Source: CAYFXE01 sp964347035 (GTDB taxonomy: Bacteria; Acidobacteriota; Aminicenantia; Aminicenantales; Aminicenantaceae). Taken from it: 64,000 bases of DNA. Below, piece by piece: positions 41,601-51,267 of the stretch. Numbering within the stretch: the first letter of the stretch is position 1; each line of letters starts with the position of its first letter. The stretch is from positions 1 through 64,000 of the forward strand of contig CAYFXE010000004.1 of the NCBI GenBank assembly GCA_964347035.1, in the 5' to 3' direction. The translations under genes were made by a program, and so were the position numbers. The notes beneath the pieces are model-generated. The model searched no databases. It saw nothing but the letters and a program-made list of their open reading frames with translations, and was not told the DNA's origin.

Positions 41601-42990
41601 TTCGCGCGGTGATATCTCTCGAGACGACGCAGAGCGCTTTACGGCCACCGCAAGTGATCACATGGGCGCTGACTTCTACATCGATAGGCGTTCCATCTTT
41701 CCGGCGGTATTTCTGGCTTCCGAGGAATGCGCGTTCATTCCTCGTCATGGACTCAATCTTTTGATCGATTTCTTTAGGAGAATGGAGGACAAAATCATAA
41801 ACACTGAGGTTATTCATCTCTTGAGCTGTGTACCCCAGCAATTTTTGTAAGGTTGCGTTAGTCTCGAGGATTTTTTTAGTCTGGACGTCCAGGATGTATA
41901 TATTTTCGGCACTCTGTTCCAGCACAGTCCGGTATTTCTCCTCACTCTGGCGTAGTTCCTCTTCCTTCTGCTTGCTCTCGGTGATATCACGGTAAATTCC
42001 GTAGACGGCTTCTAATTTTTCATTGACCATGATGGGAGAAGCAAGAACAGAGACATGGATATGTGTTTTGTCTTTTTTAAGACGGACCGCCTCAAAAGCC
42101 ACGCTTTCCCCTTGAGCCACTTTCTTCGTGATCGAGGCGGCCTGTTGATGGTCATCCTTGGAGGCTATCAATTTATCCAAAGGTTTTCCGAGAATTTCCT
42201 CCTTCGCAAAGCCAAACATCCTTTTAAATTCATGGTTGATACGGAGCACCTGCCCATCCGAATCAGCCATAACAATAGCCTCTTGAGCGTTCTCGAACAA
42301 TTGGTCGAGTCGCGCTCTTTCGATCTGCAACCTCTGTTCTGCTTTCCTGTGTTCAATAATCTCAGCCAGTCTCTTGGCGATGGTCTCGAGTAGGCTCTTC
42401 TCCTCATCAAGGAATGGTCCCACTCCTTTTTTGGTTATCTCCCCCTTATAATGTACTTCCACAGTTCCTATGCAATCGCCGTTGAGGTTGACGTTTTCCA
42501 TCATATAACATTTGGTCTTTTTGAAGTTATCTGTGCTGAATTCTTGATCTCTCAACTGGATTCGGGCACAGGTGTGTTCTGGGTACCTCCAGGCTGGTGG
42601 GATTAGATCAACCACTTCCTGGAGAAGAACCTCAAGAGGCGTGTCTTTTTTCTCTGCCAAGCCTGATATGGAAAACAGGCACTTGAGTTCCTTCATCCTT
42701 TCAGTTAGCTCTTGTTGCCTTTCTCTCAGCTCTTCGTTGGTTGACTCCAGCTCTTCGTTCGAAGCTCTCAATTCCTCTGTCGTGGCCACGAGCTTTTCAT
42801 TCAAAGCCCTCAGAGTTTCCGAGGCCTCTAATTTCTTGTTCATCATCAACTTGTCTTTGTGCTTTTGGAACATGTCCTTCCTGGTCATTTCGATATCTGC
42901 ACAGAGCCTCTTCAAAACCTGGACGTCCTGACCTAAAATTTCATACATCTGTTCGAATGACTTTGTTCGTTCGGATTTCTGTTTAGCCAT
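38658..42990 (-). CDS. Giant hybrid sensor histidine kinase (PAS/GAF/HisKA/HATPase/REC/REC), split by a false gap
   Basis: The ten Ns at 41330-41339 hide an overlap: CAC is repeated on each side. Removing Ns and one CAC gives exactly 1440 codons (1439 aa), reading GRYTHVDSKIHSRVPLGCYKIG-type GAF sequence through the join. Order: coiled coil (45-110, TTEELRASNEELES), GAF-like region (110-235), PAS (245-355), PAS (370-480), GAF (490-640), PAS (660-780), PAS (785-895), HisKA with His near 918 (FLANMSHEIRTPMDG), HATPase (DNAIKFTEKGEVLV, DTGIGIPEEKQ, GTGLGLAIC), receiver 1 (VVMDAYMPGMD), receiver 2 (VVLMDVQMPKMDG). No membrane segment: a soluble sensor. Starts 1 bp after the cheR stop. Confidence 0.9.
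41330..41339. other. False assembly gap (10 N) inside the hybrid kinase
   Basis: The flanking contigs end in the same few bases (minus strand ...TATACAC / CACATGTTG...). Joining them at that overlap restores an uninterrupted GAF domain, so no bases are missing here. Confidence 0.85.
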
Positions 42991-42991
42991 T

Positions 42992-43926
42992 TTAAATTCT
43001 TGCAGTAGGGTTATGTTTTGAGTAAATGACTTTTTTTCGTTTTTGATAGATATGGTCTTTAGAAAAAAGGATCTGAAACAGGTCCTCATTCNNNNNNNNN
43101 NCGGAAAAAAGCTGATCGTGGCCACACTGCTTGGAAGAATCCGACGAGCCCCTCCCCCGCTCTGCTCCTCATTCCTCGGAGCCTCGGCGCTTCCTAAGAC
43201 CAAGATCCCGTTTGGCTTGAGTGAGGAATGTATCTTTTCGAACATGTTCTGTTGGAGAAGGGGCTGGAAAAAAATGAAGAGATTACGACAGAGGATGAGA
43301 TGAAATTTACCGAGAGACCGACCTTTTATAAGATTGTGATATTGGAATCGAACCAGATTTTTGAGATTAGTCTTTACCTTATATCCTCCGTCTCTCCTCA
43401 CAAAATACTTACTCAAGTACTTCTTGGGCATATTTTTTATCTCTTTATCAGAGTAGAAACCTCTCCTGGCGCTCTCCAGTGCCTCCCTGCTCATATCTGT
43501 CGCCTGGATGATGATCTGATATTCACTTATTTTGTCGTTTAACATCTCGTGAAGGAGAATAGCCAAGGAATAGGGCTCTTGACCTTTCGCACATCCCACA
43601 GACCATATGCGGATTCTCTTTTGGCCCTTTTTCTTAATGGATTCGATGAGATCGGGAAGAATTTTCTTCCTGAGTGTGCGGAACACCCATCTATCCCGAA
43701 AGAAATCGCTGACACTGATGGTCAATGCCTCCAAAAATTTGTTAAATTCTGTTTTGTCTCTTCTTAGACATTCCAGATAATCCTGATAATTTTTAGAATT
43801 TGTGATTTTCATCCTCAATCCTATTCTTCTTACTAGGGTCGAGCTTCGATACATCCGGGCATCGAAATCTGTGATCTTCTCGATCTCTTCGAGCACCCGG
43901 TTTAATTCTTTACTCGTCGTTTCCAT
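42992..43926 (-). CDS. CheR-type methyltransferase, interrupted by a gap
   Basis: Protein glutamate methyltransferase fold: N-terminal helical domain (residues 1-70, MYRSSTLVRRIGLRM), SAM-binding domain with IWSVGCAKGQEPYSLAILL (about 107), IIQATDMSREALESARRG, FHLILCRNLFIFF, and NGILVLGSAEA. The gap at 43092-43101 follows. Beyond it the frame NEDLFQILFSKDHIYQKRK... resembles the end of CheR and stops with TAA at 42992-42994, 1 bp before the kinase ATG. CheR and the kinase are therefore separate genes. The about 28 residues just before the gap (PRNEEQSGGGARRILPSS) do not look like CheR and may be poor contig-end sequence. No other chemotaxis gene is near. Confidence 0.8.
43092..43101. other. 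Assembly gap (10 N) inside the CheR-type gene
   Basis: Ten Ns between the SAM-binding part and the C-terminal end of CheR. The real missing length is unknown. Reading straight through creates a false CheR-kinase fusion. Confidence 0.9.
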
Positions 43927-43993
43927 GTAGGTTGACTCTCCAGAGAAGATAATTGATCCTGTTTATCGAGTTGTTTCTTCATTCATTCTCCGG

Positions 43994-44893
43994 CTAAAGT
44001 TTTTCGACGATAACGGCTGTGTTCAGTTCTTTTTCTTTGGCAGAATGGAGAGCCCTGTCGCAGGCTTGCCAGAGTTCATCTCCCATAGCATGGAGTGAAA
44101 CATCCGAGGATGTTCCCGCGAGGCTAATTGTGATATCTAAAGATCCTCTTCCTGTCTCTATTTTTTCTTCGCTGATGCACTGCTGGAGACGTTCAGCAAT
44201 GCACTCGACGTGGATTAATCCGCAATTGGGTAGAACCACGGCCAACTCATCTCCGCCCCAACGGCCCAGCCGATCATACCCTCGAAGGTTCTTCTTTAGC
44301 CGATTGGTCACTTCGAAGAGGACAGCGTCACCGATAAAATGTCCATGCAAACGATTGACTTTCCTGAAGCCATCGATATCCACGATGATCAGACCCGTCG
44401 CTCTGTTTTCTTTCCGGCCCAAATAAAGCTCCTCATTGAAAAAGCCTAAGATGGTATTCCTATTCCAAACCTTGGTGAGTCTGTCGTAGCTGGCCGAATC
44501 CACCTGTTCCTCTTCTTTCTTGATGATACGTTCACCGTTTTGTATTCGAACCTTTAACTCGAGAGAATTGAAGGGTTTGGCAACATAGTCATCAGCCCCA
44601 GCTGAAAGACCGGTGATGATGTCCTCCTGGAGATCCCGGCCGGTCAGGAGAATGATATAAATGTGTTTGGATTTATTATCTCGATATCGATTACGAATAC
44701 GTCGGCAGAGCTCGACTCCATCTATCTCAGGCATCATCCAATCTAAAACGGCTAATTGGACCTCATCTTTCTCGATGGCGTCCCAGGCTTGTTGGCCGTT
44801 CCTGGCTACTACCGTATCGTATCCCCAATCAGAGATACTCCTCTCTAAAGCCCTGCAGGAAATGGGTTCATCTTCGGCTATTAGCACTCTCAT
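43994..44893 (-). CDS. Response regulator with GGDEF domain (diguanylate cyclase), first gene of signalling operon
   Basis: 299 aa, a paralogue of the REC-GGDEF protein at 37747-38661 (same EDD pocket, LAVLDWMMPEIDG phospho-Asp, VAKPFNS Lys). GGDEF domain from about 140: YDRLTKVWNRNTILG, VDIDGFRKVNRLHGHFIGD, active site GRWGGDELAVVLPN. The C-terminal region has SLAGTSS where the second protein has SLGAFSS, and a less regular end. Likely a cyclic-di-GMP synthase. It begins the order REC-GGDEF, cheR, hybrid kinase, REC-GGDEF, hpt. Confidence 0.9.
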   Translation of the reverse strand: MRVLIAEDEPISCRALERSISDWGYDTVVARNGQQAWDAIEKDEVQLAVLDWMMPEIDGVELCRRIRNRYRDNKSKHIYIILLTGRDLQEDIITGLSAGADDYVAKPFNSLELKVRIQNGERIIKKEEEQVDSASYDRLTKVWNRNTILGFFNEELYLGRKENRATGLIIVDIDGFRKVNRLHGHFIGDAVLFEVTNRLKKNLRGYDRLGRWGGDELAVVLPNCGLIHVECIAERLQQCISEEKIETGRGSLDITISLAGTSSDVSLHAMGDELWQACDRALHSAKEKELNTAVIVEKL

Positions 44894-45281
44894 GATGGTC
44901 TCTTCCTTATGTATATTGTTGATTTTATTTATGGATAGAGAATGGTCAATCGCCTTTCAAGGTGATTAATGGGGTGATATTCCCTCCTTGCCCATCACCT
45001 CTTTAGGGGAAGCTCAGGCTAGTGGGCTTAAAACACCCAGGATTTCAGGCTTCGCTCGGGGTGAGGCTTCTTTATCTTGTCTATCGGGGTCAGGCTTCGT
45101 TATCATGTTTGGCTTTGGACAAAATGCTTTGTCCTTCATACACTCTTCACGATGAAGCCTGACCCCAGTTTTATCTTTTATTCCGAAGCAACCAAATTAG
45201 CAGGAAGCATTCAGGCTGGCAGGTTCATTTAAAGGTTTGATTCTCTAAATGAATTGATTATAATGAGAACAAAGAAAGGCT
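44894..45281. other. Intergenic region between divergent genes, with repeats
   Basis: No gene. It holds the promoter region of the signalling operon (a TTGACC near 44945 on the minus strand is a weak -35 candidate) and the palindromic element at 45058-45166. Confidence 0.5.
45058..45166. repeat. GGGGTCAG-type palindromic element, copy C, with duplicated left end
   Basis: The core element is 45086-45166: GGGGTCAGGCTTC at the left pairs with GAAGCCTGACCCC at the right (45154-45166). A second, variant left end, GGGGTGAGGCTTC, begins at 45058, exactly 28 bp earlier; the spacer TTTATCTTGT also recurs as GTTATCATGT. Interior unlike copies A, B and D. Confidence 0.7.
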
Positions 45282-46304
45282 ATGCAAGGGAATAAAGTCG
45301 TCACCGCTTCTTTGGTGATCATTGTGATCTTTTTAGCTGGTGTCGTTTTACGGCTGGCTAAGCCAGTGCTCTTTCCCTTCTTCATAGCGATCTTCTTATC
45401 TTTTATACTTTCACCGGCATTGGATTCTCTGACACGACTACAAATTCCTAAGGCAGTCTCGATTATTTTTATCCTGATCATCACCTTTTTTGTTATCTAT
45501 CTTTTGGGTGCGCTCTTCTACTCCAGCGGTAAGACCTTTGCCTCTGAGTTTCCAAAGTACGGCCAAAAAATTAGCTCTATTTTATCCACTATCCAAGAAA
45601 AATTTAAACACACTGGGTCCACTCGGGCCCCTTTGGAATGGGTAGGCGAGCTGGACATTAACCGCGTGGGAGGCTTACTCCTCTCCTCGTTAGGCCCGTT
45701 TTTTTCGTTCATCTCGAATCTTTTCTTGATATTCGTCTTCGTTATCTTCATCCTGGCCGGGCGGGGGAAAACAAAGGCCAAGATCAAAGTTACATTCGAC
45801 GCCTGGAGGGGTGATAAAATCATAAACGTCATCCAGAAAATTGATCATCAAATCCAGAAATATTTAGCGATAAAGACAGTTGTCAGCTTTTTTACAGGGG
45901 TTATGGCAACCCTCGTCTTGACGATTTTTGGTGTTGATTTTGCTATCGTCTTCGGTTTTTTGACCTTTCTCTTGAATTACATACCCACTGTCGGCTCGAT
46001 CATCGCCACGGCTCTCCCCCTGATCATCGCCGCCTTCCAGTTTGAGACTCTCTGGCCTGTCTTTTGGATTTTTCTCATTCTGGGCACAATCCAGATGGCT
46101 ATGGGCAATTTTATCGAACCCAAGCTGATGGGAGAAGGGCTAGGGCTCAGTCCTCTGGTGGTCCTCTTTTCTTTGTTTTTTTGGGGATGGCTATGGGGAA
46201 TTCCAGGCATGATTTTGGCTGTTCCGATTGCTGCCATCATCAAAATCGTCTGTAACAATATTCCTTCTCTCGAGTTTGTGGCTTCTTTGATGAGCAAGGA
46301 TTAA
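45282..46304 (+). CDS. AI-2E family transporter
   Basis: 340 aa. Eight membrane segments in the family layout: three at the N-terminus (about 8-28, 32-50, 62-85), a large soluble part (90-150), then paired helices to the end. The conserved region FGVDFAIVFGFLTFLLNYIPTVGSIIATALPLII and the C-terminal GLSPLVVLFSLFFWGWLWGIPGMILAVPI are typical of AI-2E/PerM proteins. The ATG at 45282 follows AAAGG. Known of family: autoinducer-2 export or Na+/H+ exchange in some members; substrate here unknown. Convergent with the next gene, 2 bp apart. Confidence 0.88.
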   Translation: MQGNKVVTASLVIIVIFLAGVVLRLAKPVLFPFFIAIFLSFILSPALDSLTRLQIPKAVSIIFILIITFFVIYLLGALFYSSGKTFASEFPKYGQKISSILSTIQEKFKHTGSTRAPLEWVGELDINRVGGLLLSSLGPFFSFISNLFLIFVFVIFILAGRGKTKAKIKVTFDAWRGDKIINVIQKIDHQIQKYLAIKTVVSFFTGVMATLVLTIFGVDFAIVFGFLTFLLNYIPTVGSIIATALPLIIAAFQFETLWPVFWIFLILGTIQMAMGNFIEPKLMGEGLGLSPLVVLFSLFFWGWLWGIPGMILAVPIAAIIKIVCNNIPSLEFVASLMSKD

Positions 46305-46306
46305 GA

Positions 46307-46957
46307 TCAATTTCGGGTGATGATTTTTTTCTGATCCGAGATTTTCTGGAAGCGTGAGAAACGTTCATCGAGCTTATCGAGGTAAGATCGACCTTCAAAA
46401 TTCCCCTGAGCTATAGACTGGACAGCAAGAATCAATCTGTCCAAGCATTTGCTTTTTTCCTCTAGAGTGTAGGAGGTCTGTTCGTCAGGAAGAATAATTT
46501 TCTTCTCGTAACGACAGTCTCTGATTGTCCGGTGTATCGCCTCCCCTAATTCATTCTGGGGACCAGGTTTCTGATCGACGAGGAGAAGGATTCCTTTCCC
46601 TTTTTCCAGCTTATCTTTGGCGTATTCCAAGGCCAGCAAAGCATCTTTATCTTGAATAGGTTTTGTTTTATCGGCCAAGGCTTTGATCGTCATTTCTACT
46701 TGAAAGGCGAGCCAGGCCATCCTTTCATCTCTCAAGATGTCTTGATCGGGAAGAGCCCTAGCTGCTGCCTGTTTTTGCCTCTTCTCAATAATCTTATCCT
46801 CTTGGTAAGGTTTGTGCCTAACAAGATATGTACAGTTAGACGGACAATGAATCTCCTTTTCTCTAAGAAGACCGCAGCAGAGGTTGCATATAGACTCACC
46901 CAAGGCAATGCAGAATCGTTTCGACTTACGTTTTTGGCATTTGACACACTTGGCCAT
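46307..46957 (-). CDS. Uncharacterised protein with N-terminal zinc-binding motif
   Basis: 216 aa. The first 45 residues carry a cysteine array: MAKCVKCQKRKSKRFC, SICNLCCGLLREKEIHCPSNC, then YLVRHKPYQ. I have seen this arrangement (CxxC...C...CxxCCG.R..EI.CP.DC.YL) at the start of uncharacterised proteins in several phyla. The remainder is helical with no known domain. Likely zinc binding; role unknown. It ends the pyrR-pyrB-pyrC-rnc series, 26 bp after the Mth938-like gene. Confidence 0.65.
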   Translation of the reverse strand: MAKCVKCQKRKSKRFCIALGESICNLCCGLLREKEIHCPSNCTYLVRHKPYQEDKIIEKRQKQAAARALPDQDILRDERMAWLAFQVEMTIKALADKTKPIQDKDALLALEYAKDKLEKGKGILLLVDQKPGPQNELGEAIHRTIRDCRYEKKIILPDEQTSYTLEEKSKCLDRLILAVQSIAQGNFEGRSYLDKLDERFSRFQKISDQKKIITRN

Positions 46958-46983
46958 CGAAGGTTCCAGTCAGTGATTAGCTG

Positions 46984-47322
46984 TCAACATGTCAGGTGGA
47001 AGGCCCCGATGGTCTTCTTCCTGATTAAAAGCTCGTTAAATCTTTGAACAGCCGCCTCTGTCTTCTCTATAATCAACTCAACGCCGTTGGCTTGAGCGCG
47101 CTGTTTGACTTCATCCATCACTTTCATCAAACCGCTAAATCCTGTGCCGACAACGAGGACTTCAGGGGCTTCCAGGAAAACCTCCTCAACATCCTCCACA
47201 CAGAGGCTATGCCCCGTTTTCCGCCACCAAGACGAGTGAATCCTATCAGAAAAAATGATGAGATCAGAAGTGTAGGTTCGGTTATCCACAACCATACGAC
47301 CGAACGAATAGGAATCGATCAT
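46984..47322 (-). CDS. Mth938-like domain protein
   Basis: 112 aa, a complete MTH938/NDUFAF3-like domain: IDSYSFGRMVVDNRTYTSDLIIF at the N-terminus, EVLVVGTGFSGLMKV near 53-67, and NGVELIIEKTEAAVQRFNELL. Members of the family include assembly factors of mitochondrial complex I, but the bacterial role is not established. Overlaps rnc by 4 bp (ATGA). Confidence 0.85.
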   Translation of the reverse strand: MIDSYSFGRMVVDNRTYTSDLIIFSDRIHSSWWRKTGHSLCVEDVEEVFLEAPEVLVVGTGFSGLMKVMDEVKQRAQANGVELIIEKTEAAVQRFNELLIRKKTIGAFHLTC

Positions 47323-48065
47323 CTCTTCTTTTTTAACAGGAATGTATCAGAATTTAGAGTCTTTATCTTTTTTCCCAACAGACTTTTTAAAGCTTTCTGG
47401 GCTGCCCTTTTCTCGGCACTCTTTTTGGACAGCCCCTTGGCTTTCCCCAGGGACCTTTCCTGAGAGAGCACCTCCACGGTAAAAATTTTCTTGTGATCAG
47501 GACCTTTGGTGGTGATGGTTTTATAGACGGGTGCTGGGAGGTTTTCCTTCTGAAAATATTCCTGAAGAACAGATTTATAGTTGTTGACAAAAAAATTCTC
47601 GACATTCATTTTTTTAAACAGGGATTTTAAGTGAGGGAAGAGGAATTTTTCTGCCTTGCTGAGTCCGCCATCTATATAGATGGCGGCAATCAAAGCCTCG
47701 AATGCGCCGGCGAGAATCGTCTTTTTCTTCCTTCCTCCGCTCCTTTCTTCTCCTCGGCCCAGCCGAATCTGCTTGTCCAGTTTTATCCGCTGGGCAAAAT
47801 AAGACAAAGAAGACGTGCTTCCTCCAGCAGATTTTAGTTTGGATAATTCCCCTTCGGAGAGATCAGAGTATGTGACGCACAGAAAATCGGCGATGATCAG
47901 GCCGAAAACAGAATCACCCAAAAACTCTAATACTTCGTTGTCTGTTCCTCTGACCTGATTGTTTTCATAAGCATAAGAACTATGGGTGAGGGCTTGGAGG
48001 AGGATTCCCTTTTTTTTGAATGTGTAGCCAATCTTTTTCTCGATTTGAGAGAGATTTGTTTTCAT
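47319..48065 (-). CDS. rnc: Ribonuclease III
   Basis: 248 aa. N-terminal endonuclease domain with the signature NEVLEFLGDSVFGLIIADFL near 42-61 and the second acidic site FEALIAAIYIDGG near 118, then a C-terminal double-stranded RNA-binding domain (YKSVLQEYFQKENLPAPVY...KKSAEKRAAQKALKSLL). Cleaves rRNA precursors and other double-stranded RNA. Starts 7 bp after the pyrC stop, so it is part of the pyrimidine gene run. Confidence 0.96.
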   Translation of the reverse strand: MKTNLSQIEKKIGYTFKKKGILLQALTHSSYAYENNQVRGTDNEVLEFLGDSVFGLIIADFLCVTYSDLSEGELSKLKSAGGSTSSLSYFAQRIKLDKQIRLGRGEERSGGRKKKTILAGAFEALIAAIYIDGGLSKAEKFLFPHLKSLFKKMNVENFFVNNYKSVLQEYFQKENLPAPVYKTITTKGPDHKKIFTVEVLSQERSLGKAKGLSKKSAEKRAAQKALKSLLGKKIKTLNSDTFLLKKKR

Positions 48066-48072
48066 CTGAACA

Positions 48073-49350
48073 TCAAGCTGAATAAACGATTCTTCCTCTG
48101 ACTATGGTCATCACAGGTGCCCCCTTCAATTTCCAGCCATGGAACGGGGAGTTTCGACTCTTTGATTTGAACCGGTCGATATCAACGATGATTTCTTTGT
48201 TGAGATTGAGCAGGGTCAAATCTGCATCCGCCCCCACAGCAATCCTACCTTTATTTTCAAGCCCGAGGATGAGGGCAGGAGAAGTGGATATCATCTCGAT
48301 AAACCGGGAGAGAGAAATAATATTTTTGCTAACCAGTCTATCCAACAGGAGAGAAATAGCCGTCTCTAACCCGTTGATACCAAAAGGAGCCCGATCGAAT
48401 TCCACATTCTTCTCGTCCAGGGTATGAGGGGCGTGATCTGTAGCGAAGACGTCGATTGTCCCGTCCTTTACGGCCCCGATCAGGCATTCCGAATCCTCTT
48501 TACTCCTGAGTGGAGGATTGACCTTCAGGTTCGTGTCATAGTTCTCGAGCACTGAATCGTTGAGTAAAAGATGATGAGGTGTGACTTCCGCTGTGACCTT
48601 GACCTTTTTCTTCTTTGCTTCCCGGATAAGATCCACAGCTCCCTTGGCACTGAGGTGGGCGATATGAATCCTTGCCTTGACTTTCTCGGCCAGGATAAGA
48701 TCTCGAGCCACGATGATTTCTTCAGATGAGGCCGGCATCCCCCGAAGACCGAACAGATAGGAATAATACCCCTCATGCATCACCCCTTCTTGAGTCAGGC
48801 TTCTGTCTTCACAGTGGTCGATGATGACAGTTTCCAAAGGCTTGGTATATTCGATGGCTCGACGCATGATTTCGCTCGTTTTGACTGGAAGCCCGTCATC
48901 GGAAAAGGCAACAGCACCGGCCTCCACCAAGTCAGCCATGTCTGTTAACTCCTCGCCCTTTTGCTCCTGAGTAACAGCGGCAACAGGAAAAACATTGACT
49001 ACCGCCCTCTTCTTGGCTTCAGAAATGATGTATTCGGTCACTCCTCGATTATCGTTAACGGGTTTGGTATTGGCCATACAGGCTATGGAGGTGAATCCGC
49101 CTTTTGCGGCCGCCAGAGATCCTGTATGGATGGTTTCTTTGTCCTCTTGTCCAGGCTCGCGCAGATGAGTGTGCATATCGATAAATCCTGGCGCAACCAC
49201 GCGTCTGGAAGCATCGATGACTTTCGAGGCTTTGGCATCGATTCTGGGTTTTATCTCGATAAACTTGCCTTTGTCTATCAGGATATCCAAGGTCTCATCT
49301 GTACTTGTTGCTGGGTCGATCACCCGTCCATTCTTAACCAGCAGGCTCAC
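48073..49350 (-). CDS. pyrC: Dihydroorotase
   Basis: 425 aa. An amidohydrolase of the PyrC class I type: metal-binding [17 protein letters not shown] near 58-74, [31 protein letters not shown], and [14 protein letters not shown] with the catalytic Asp. It closes carbamoyl-aspartate to dihydroorotate in pyrimidine synthesis. Overlaps pyrB by 17 bp. With pyrB and pyrR it forms a short pyr operon; carA/B, pyrD, pyrE and pyrF are not in the window. Confidence 0.95.
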   Translation of the reverse strand: MSLLVKNGRVIDPATSTDETLDILIDKGKFIEIKPRIDAKASKVIDASRRVVAPGFIDMHTHLREPGQEDKETIHTGSLAAAKGGFTSIACMANTKPVNDNRGVTEYIISEAKKRAVVNVFPVAAVTQEQKGEELTDMADLVEAGAVAFSDDGLPVKTSEIMRRAIEYTKPLETVIIDHCEDRSLTQEGVMHEGYYSYLFGLRGMPASSEEIIVARDLILAEKVKARIHIAHLSAKGAVDLIREAKKKKVKVTAEVTPHHLLLNDSVLENYDTNLKVNPPLRSKEDSECLIGAVKDGTIDVFATDHAPHTLDEKNVEFDRAPFGINGLETAISLLLDRLVSKNIISLSRFIEMISTSPALILGLENKGRIAVGADADLTLLNLNKEIIVDIDRFKSKSRNSPFHGWKLKGAPVMTIVRGRIVYSA

Positions 49351-50272
49351 GCTCTTTCCCTCCCAATAAGAGATAAAGGATAGCCATCCGGACAGCGATT
49401 CCGTTCTCTACCTGTCTGAGAATTACAGACTTGGCTGAATCGGCCATATCGGCCGAGAGCTCCACTCCACGGTTTATGGGACCAGGGTGCATTATGATGG
49501 CATTTTTTTTGGCTCGGCGGAATCTTTTCTTGGTTAAGCTGTAAAGATTCCTGTATTCTCGGAGTGATGGGAAGTAGTTTCTCTGCTGCCTTTCGAGCTG
49601 TATCCTGAGCATCATGATCACGTCGGCACCCTCACAAGCTTTATCAAAATTATATTCGACTTCCACTCCAAACTTACTGAATTCAACAGGAAGAAGGGGT
49701 GGAGGACCGGAGAGAACAACTTGAGCTCCGAGTTTGTTCAGGCAAAATATATTGGATCTGGCCACTCGGCTATGGAGAATATCCCCAGCGATAACGACCT
49801 TCAATTCCTCGAACGTATTTTTGAATTGCCTGATAGTGAAGGCATCGAGTAGAGCTTGAGTCGGATGTTCATGAGAGCCATCGCCAGCATTGAGGATATG
49901 GGACTGGCAAAAGGTGCTGATAAAATGGGGGGCTCCGGAAGAGGCATGTCTGATGATGATCGCATCTGGATTCATTGCCTCAAGGTTCAACACCGTATCC
50001 TTGAGGCTCTCTCCTTTTACGACAGAGCTGGCCAATCGATTAAAATTGATGATGTCAGCACTGAGCCTTTTGGCTGCCAACTCAAAGGAACTCCGCGTCC
50101 TGGTGCTCGGCTCGAAAAAAAGGTTGATGACTGTCTTTCCTCTGAGCGTGGGGACCTTTTTAACTTCCCGAGTAGAAATTTCGTACATCGAATCGGCTGT
50201 ATCCAAGATGGCGAGAATATCAGAATCAGTGAGATTTTGAATCCCAAGGAGATGTTTATGATTAAAAGACAA
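49334..50272 (-). CDS. pyrB: Aspartate carbamoyltransferase, catalytic subunit
   Basis: 312 aa, complete. Carbamoyl-phosphate site [19 protein letters not shown] near 53-71, [24 protein letters not shown] near 137, and a late [13 protein letters not shown]. Makes carbamoyl-aspartate. No pyrI regulatory subunit gene is near. It follows pyrR by 10 bp. Confidence 0.96.
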   Translation of the reverse strand: MSFNHKHLLGIQNLTDSDILAILDTADSMYEISTREVKKVPTLRGKTVINLFFEPSTRTRSSFELAAKRLSADIINFNRLASSVVKGESLKDTVLNLEAMNPDAIIIRHASSGAPHFISTFCQSHILNAGDGSHEHPTQALLDAFTIRQFKNTFEELKVVIAGDILHSRVARSNIFCLNKLGAQVVLSGPPPLLPVEFSKFGVEVEYNFDKACEGADVIMMLRIQLERQQRNYFPSLREYRNLYSLTKKRFRRAKKNAIIMHPGPINRGVELSADMADSAKSVILRQVENGIAVRMAILYLLLGGKEREPAG

Positions 50273-50282
50273 CGGTCTTCTC

Positions 50283-50837
50283 CTATTTTATCCCGGGAGG
50301 TTCTGTAATCAGAACTTCGTCTGTTTCATCGATTTCCTTGAGTTTGACCTGAACGATCTCTCTTTTTGATGTGGGTAGGAATTTACCGACATAATCAGCC
50401 CTTATGGGAAGCTCGCGGTGACCCCGGTCGATGAGCACGAGAAGCTGAATTGTTTTAGGCCTTCCCAAATCGATCAAGCTGTCCATAGCGGCTCGGATGG
50501 TTCTTCCGGTAAAAAGAACATCATCGACAAGGAGGACATCCTTTTTGCCCACCGAAAAATCGATTTCTGTCTTTTTGACCATATGCTGAGCTTCGATTTC
50601 TGAAAAATCATCTCTATACAGGGTGATATCCAAAACACCTACAGGAATTTTGATCTTCTCCATTTCATGTATCAATTTAGAAATTCTTTTACCAACGTAA
50701 ATCCCCCTAGTTCTGATCCCGACGATAACGAGATTTTTGAGGTTCCGGTTCCGCTCGATGATTTCTGTCGTCATCCGATGCAGGACCCGCTTTATTTTCC
50801 GCGCATCCATGATCCTTGCTTTTATTTTATCTTCCAT
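50283..50837 (-). CDS. pyrR: PyrR bifunctional regulator / uracil phosphoribosyltransferase
   Basis: 184 aa. PRPP-binding motif [20 protein letters not shown] near 97-116 and the N-terminal [23 protein letters not shown] match Pyr[14 protein letters not shown] stretch [16 protein letters not shown] near 140. PyrR binds pyr mRNA and promotes attenuation in several phyla. I could not find a convincing PyrR-binding loop upstream; only a short hairpin at 50904-50919. It leads the pyr genes. Confidence 0.94.
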   Translation of the reverse strand: MEDKIKARIMDARKIKRVLHRMTTEIIERNRNLKNLVIVGIRTRGIYVGKRISKLIHEMEKIKIPVGVLDITLYRDDFSEIEAQHMVKKTEIDFSVGKKDVLLVDDVLFTGRTIRAAMDSLIDLGRPKTIQLLVLIDRGHRELPIRADYVGKFLPTSKREIVQVKLKEIDETDEVLITEPPGIK

Positions 50838-51267
50838 GAAACAGCTCCTGACTGGTAAGTCAAATTCCCAACTCGTTTAAGTTGAGTCGTAGATAGTCTA
50901 GGACACTCTCTTCAGAGTGCTGACTTTCCCTAAGAACATGCTATAATCATCATAAAAAGTCAAGGGGAGATATCTGAGGTGGGGCAAGTTTGAATGCATT
51001 GAAAACACGCGGGATTTCCCCAGCGAGAAAATCCCGCTCCGATACGGGCTTCGCTCTCGTCTATTTCATAGAGGAACCATGCCCCCTCAGCCCTGCTCAG
51101 GGTTTTCTAAGCATTCAACCTGACCCTTATATTTTTCAACGGTTTTTAGCATCTAGGATTTTGCGATGTTTCCTCAATGAATGGTGCTGACCTGACTAGC
51201 TAGAACTCGACAAAGAACTATACCCAAAATAGAGGTCGAAGGATGGGAATCTTCTATTGAATGATGT
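50838..51267. other. Intergenic region upstream of pyrR
   Basis: No gene is supported. A hairpin CACTCT/AGAGTG lies at 50904-50919. A degenerate inverted repeat spans 50981-51126: GGGGCAAGTTTGAATGCATT at the left against a right end that reads, in reverse, GGGTCAGGTTGAATGC. This looks like a decayed GGGGTCAG-type element. The remaining DNA, including CGGGATTT/AAATCCCG near 51009-51038, is palindrome-rich. Confidence 0.5.

Noticed and set aside
41320..43926. Single 868-residue CheR-PAS protein
   Set aside because: It exists only by reading through two ten-N gaps; a stop at 42992 and an ATG at 42990 separate the two genes in the correct frames.
50838..50980. PyrR attenuator
   Set aside because: Only a short hairpin (50904-50919) is visible; no convincing PyrR-binding loop or T-run terminator.
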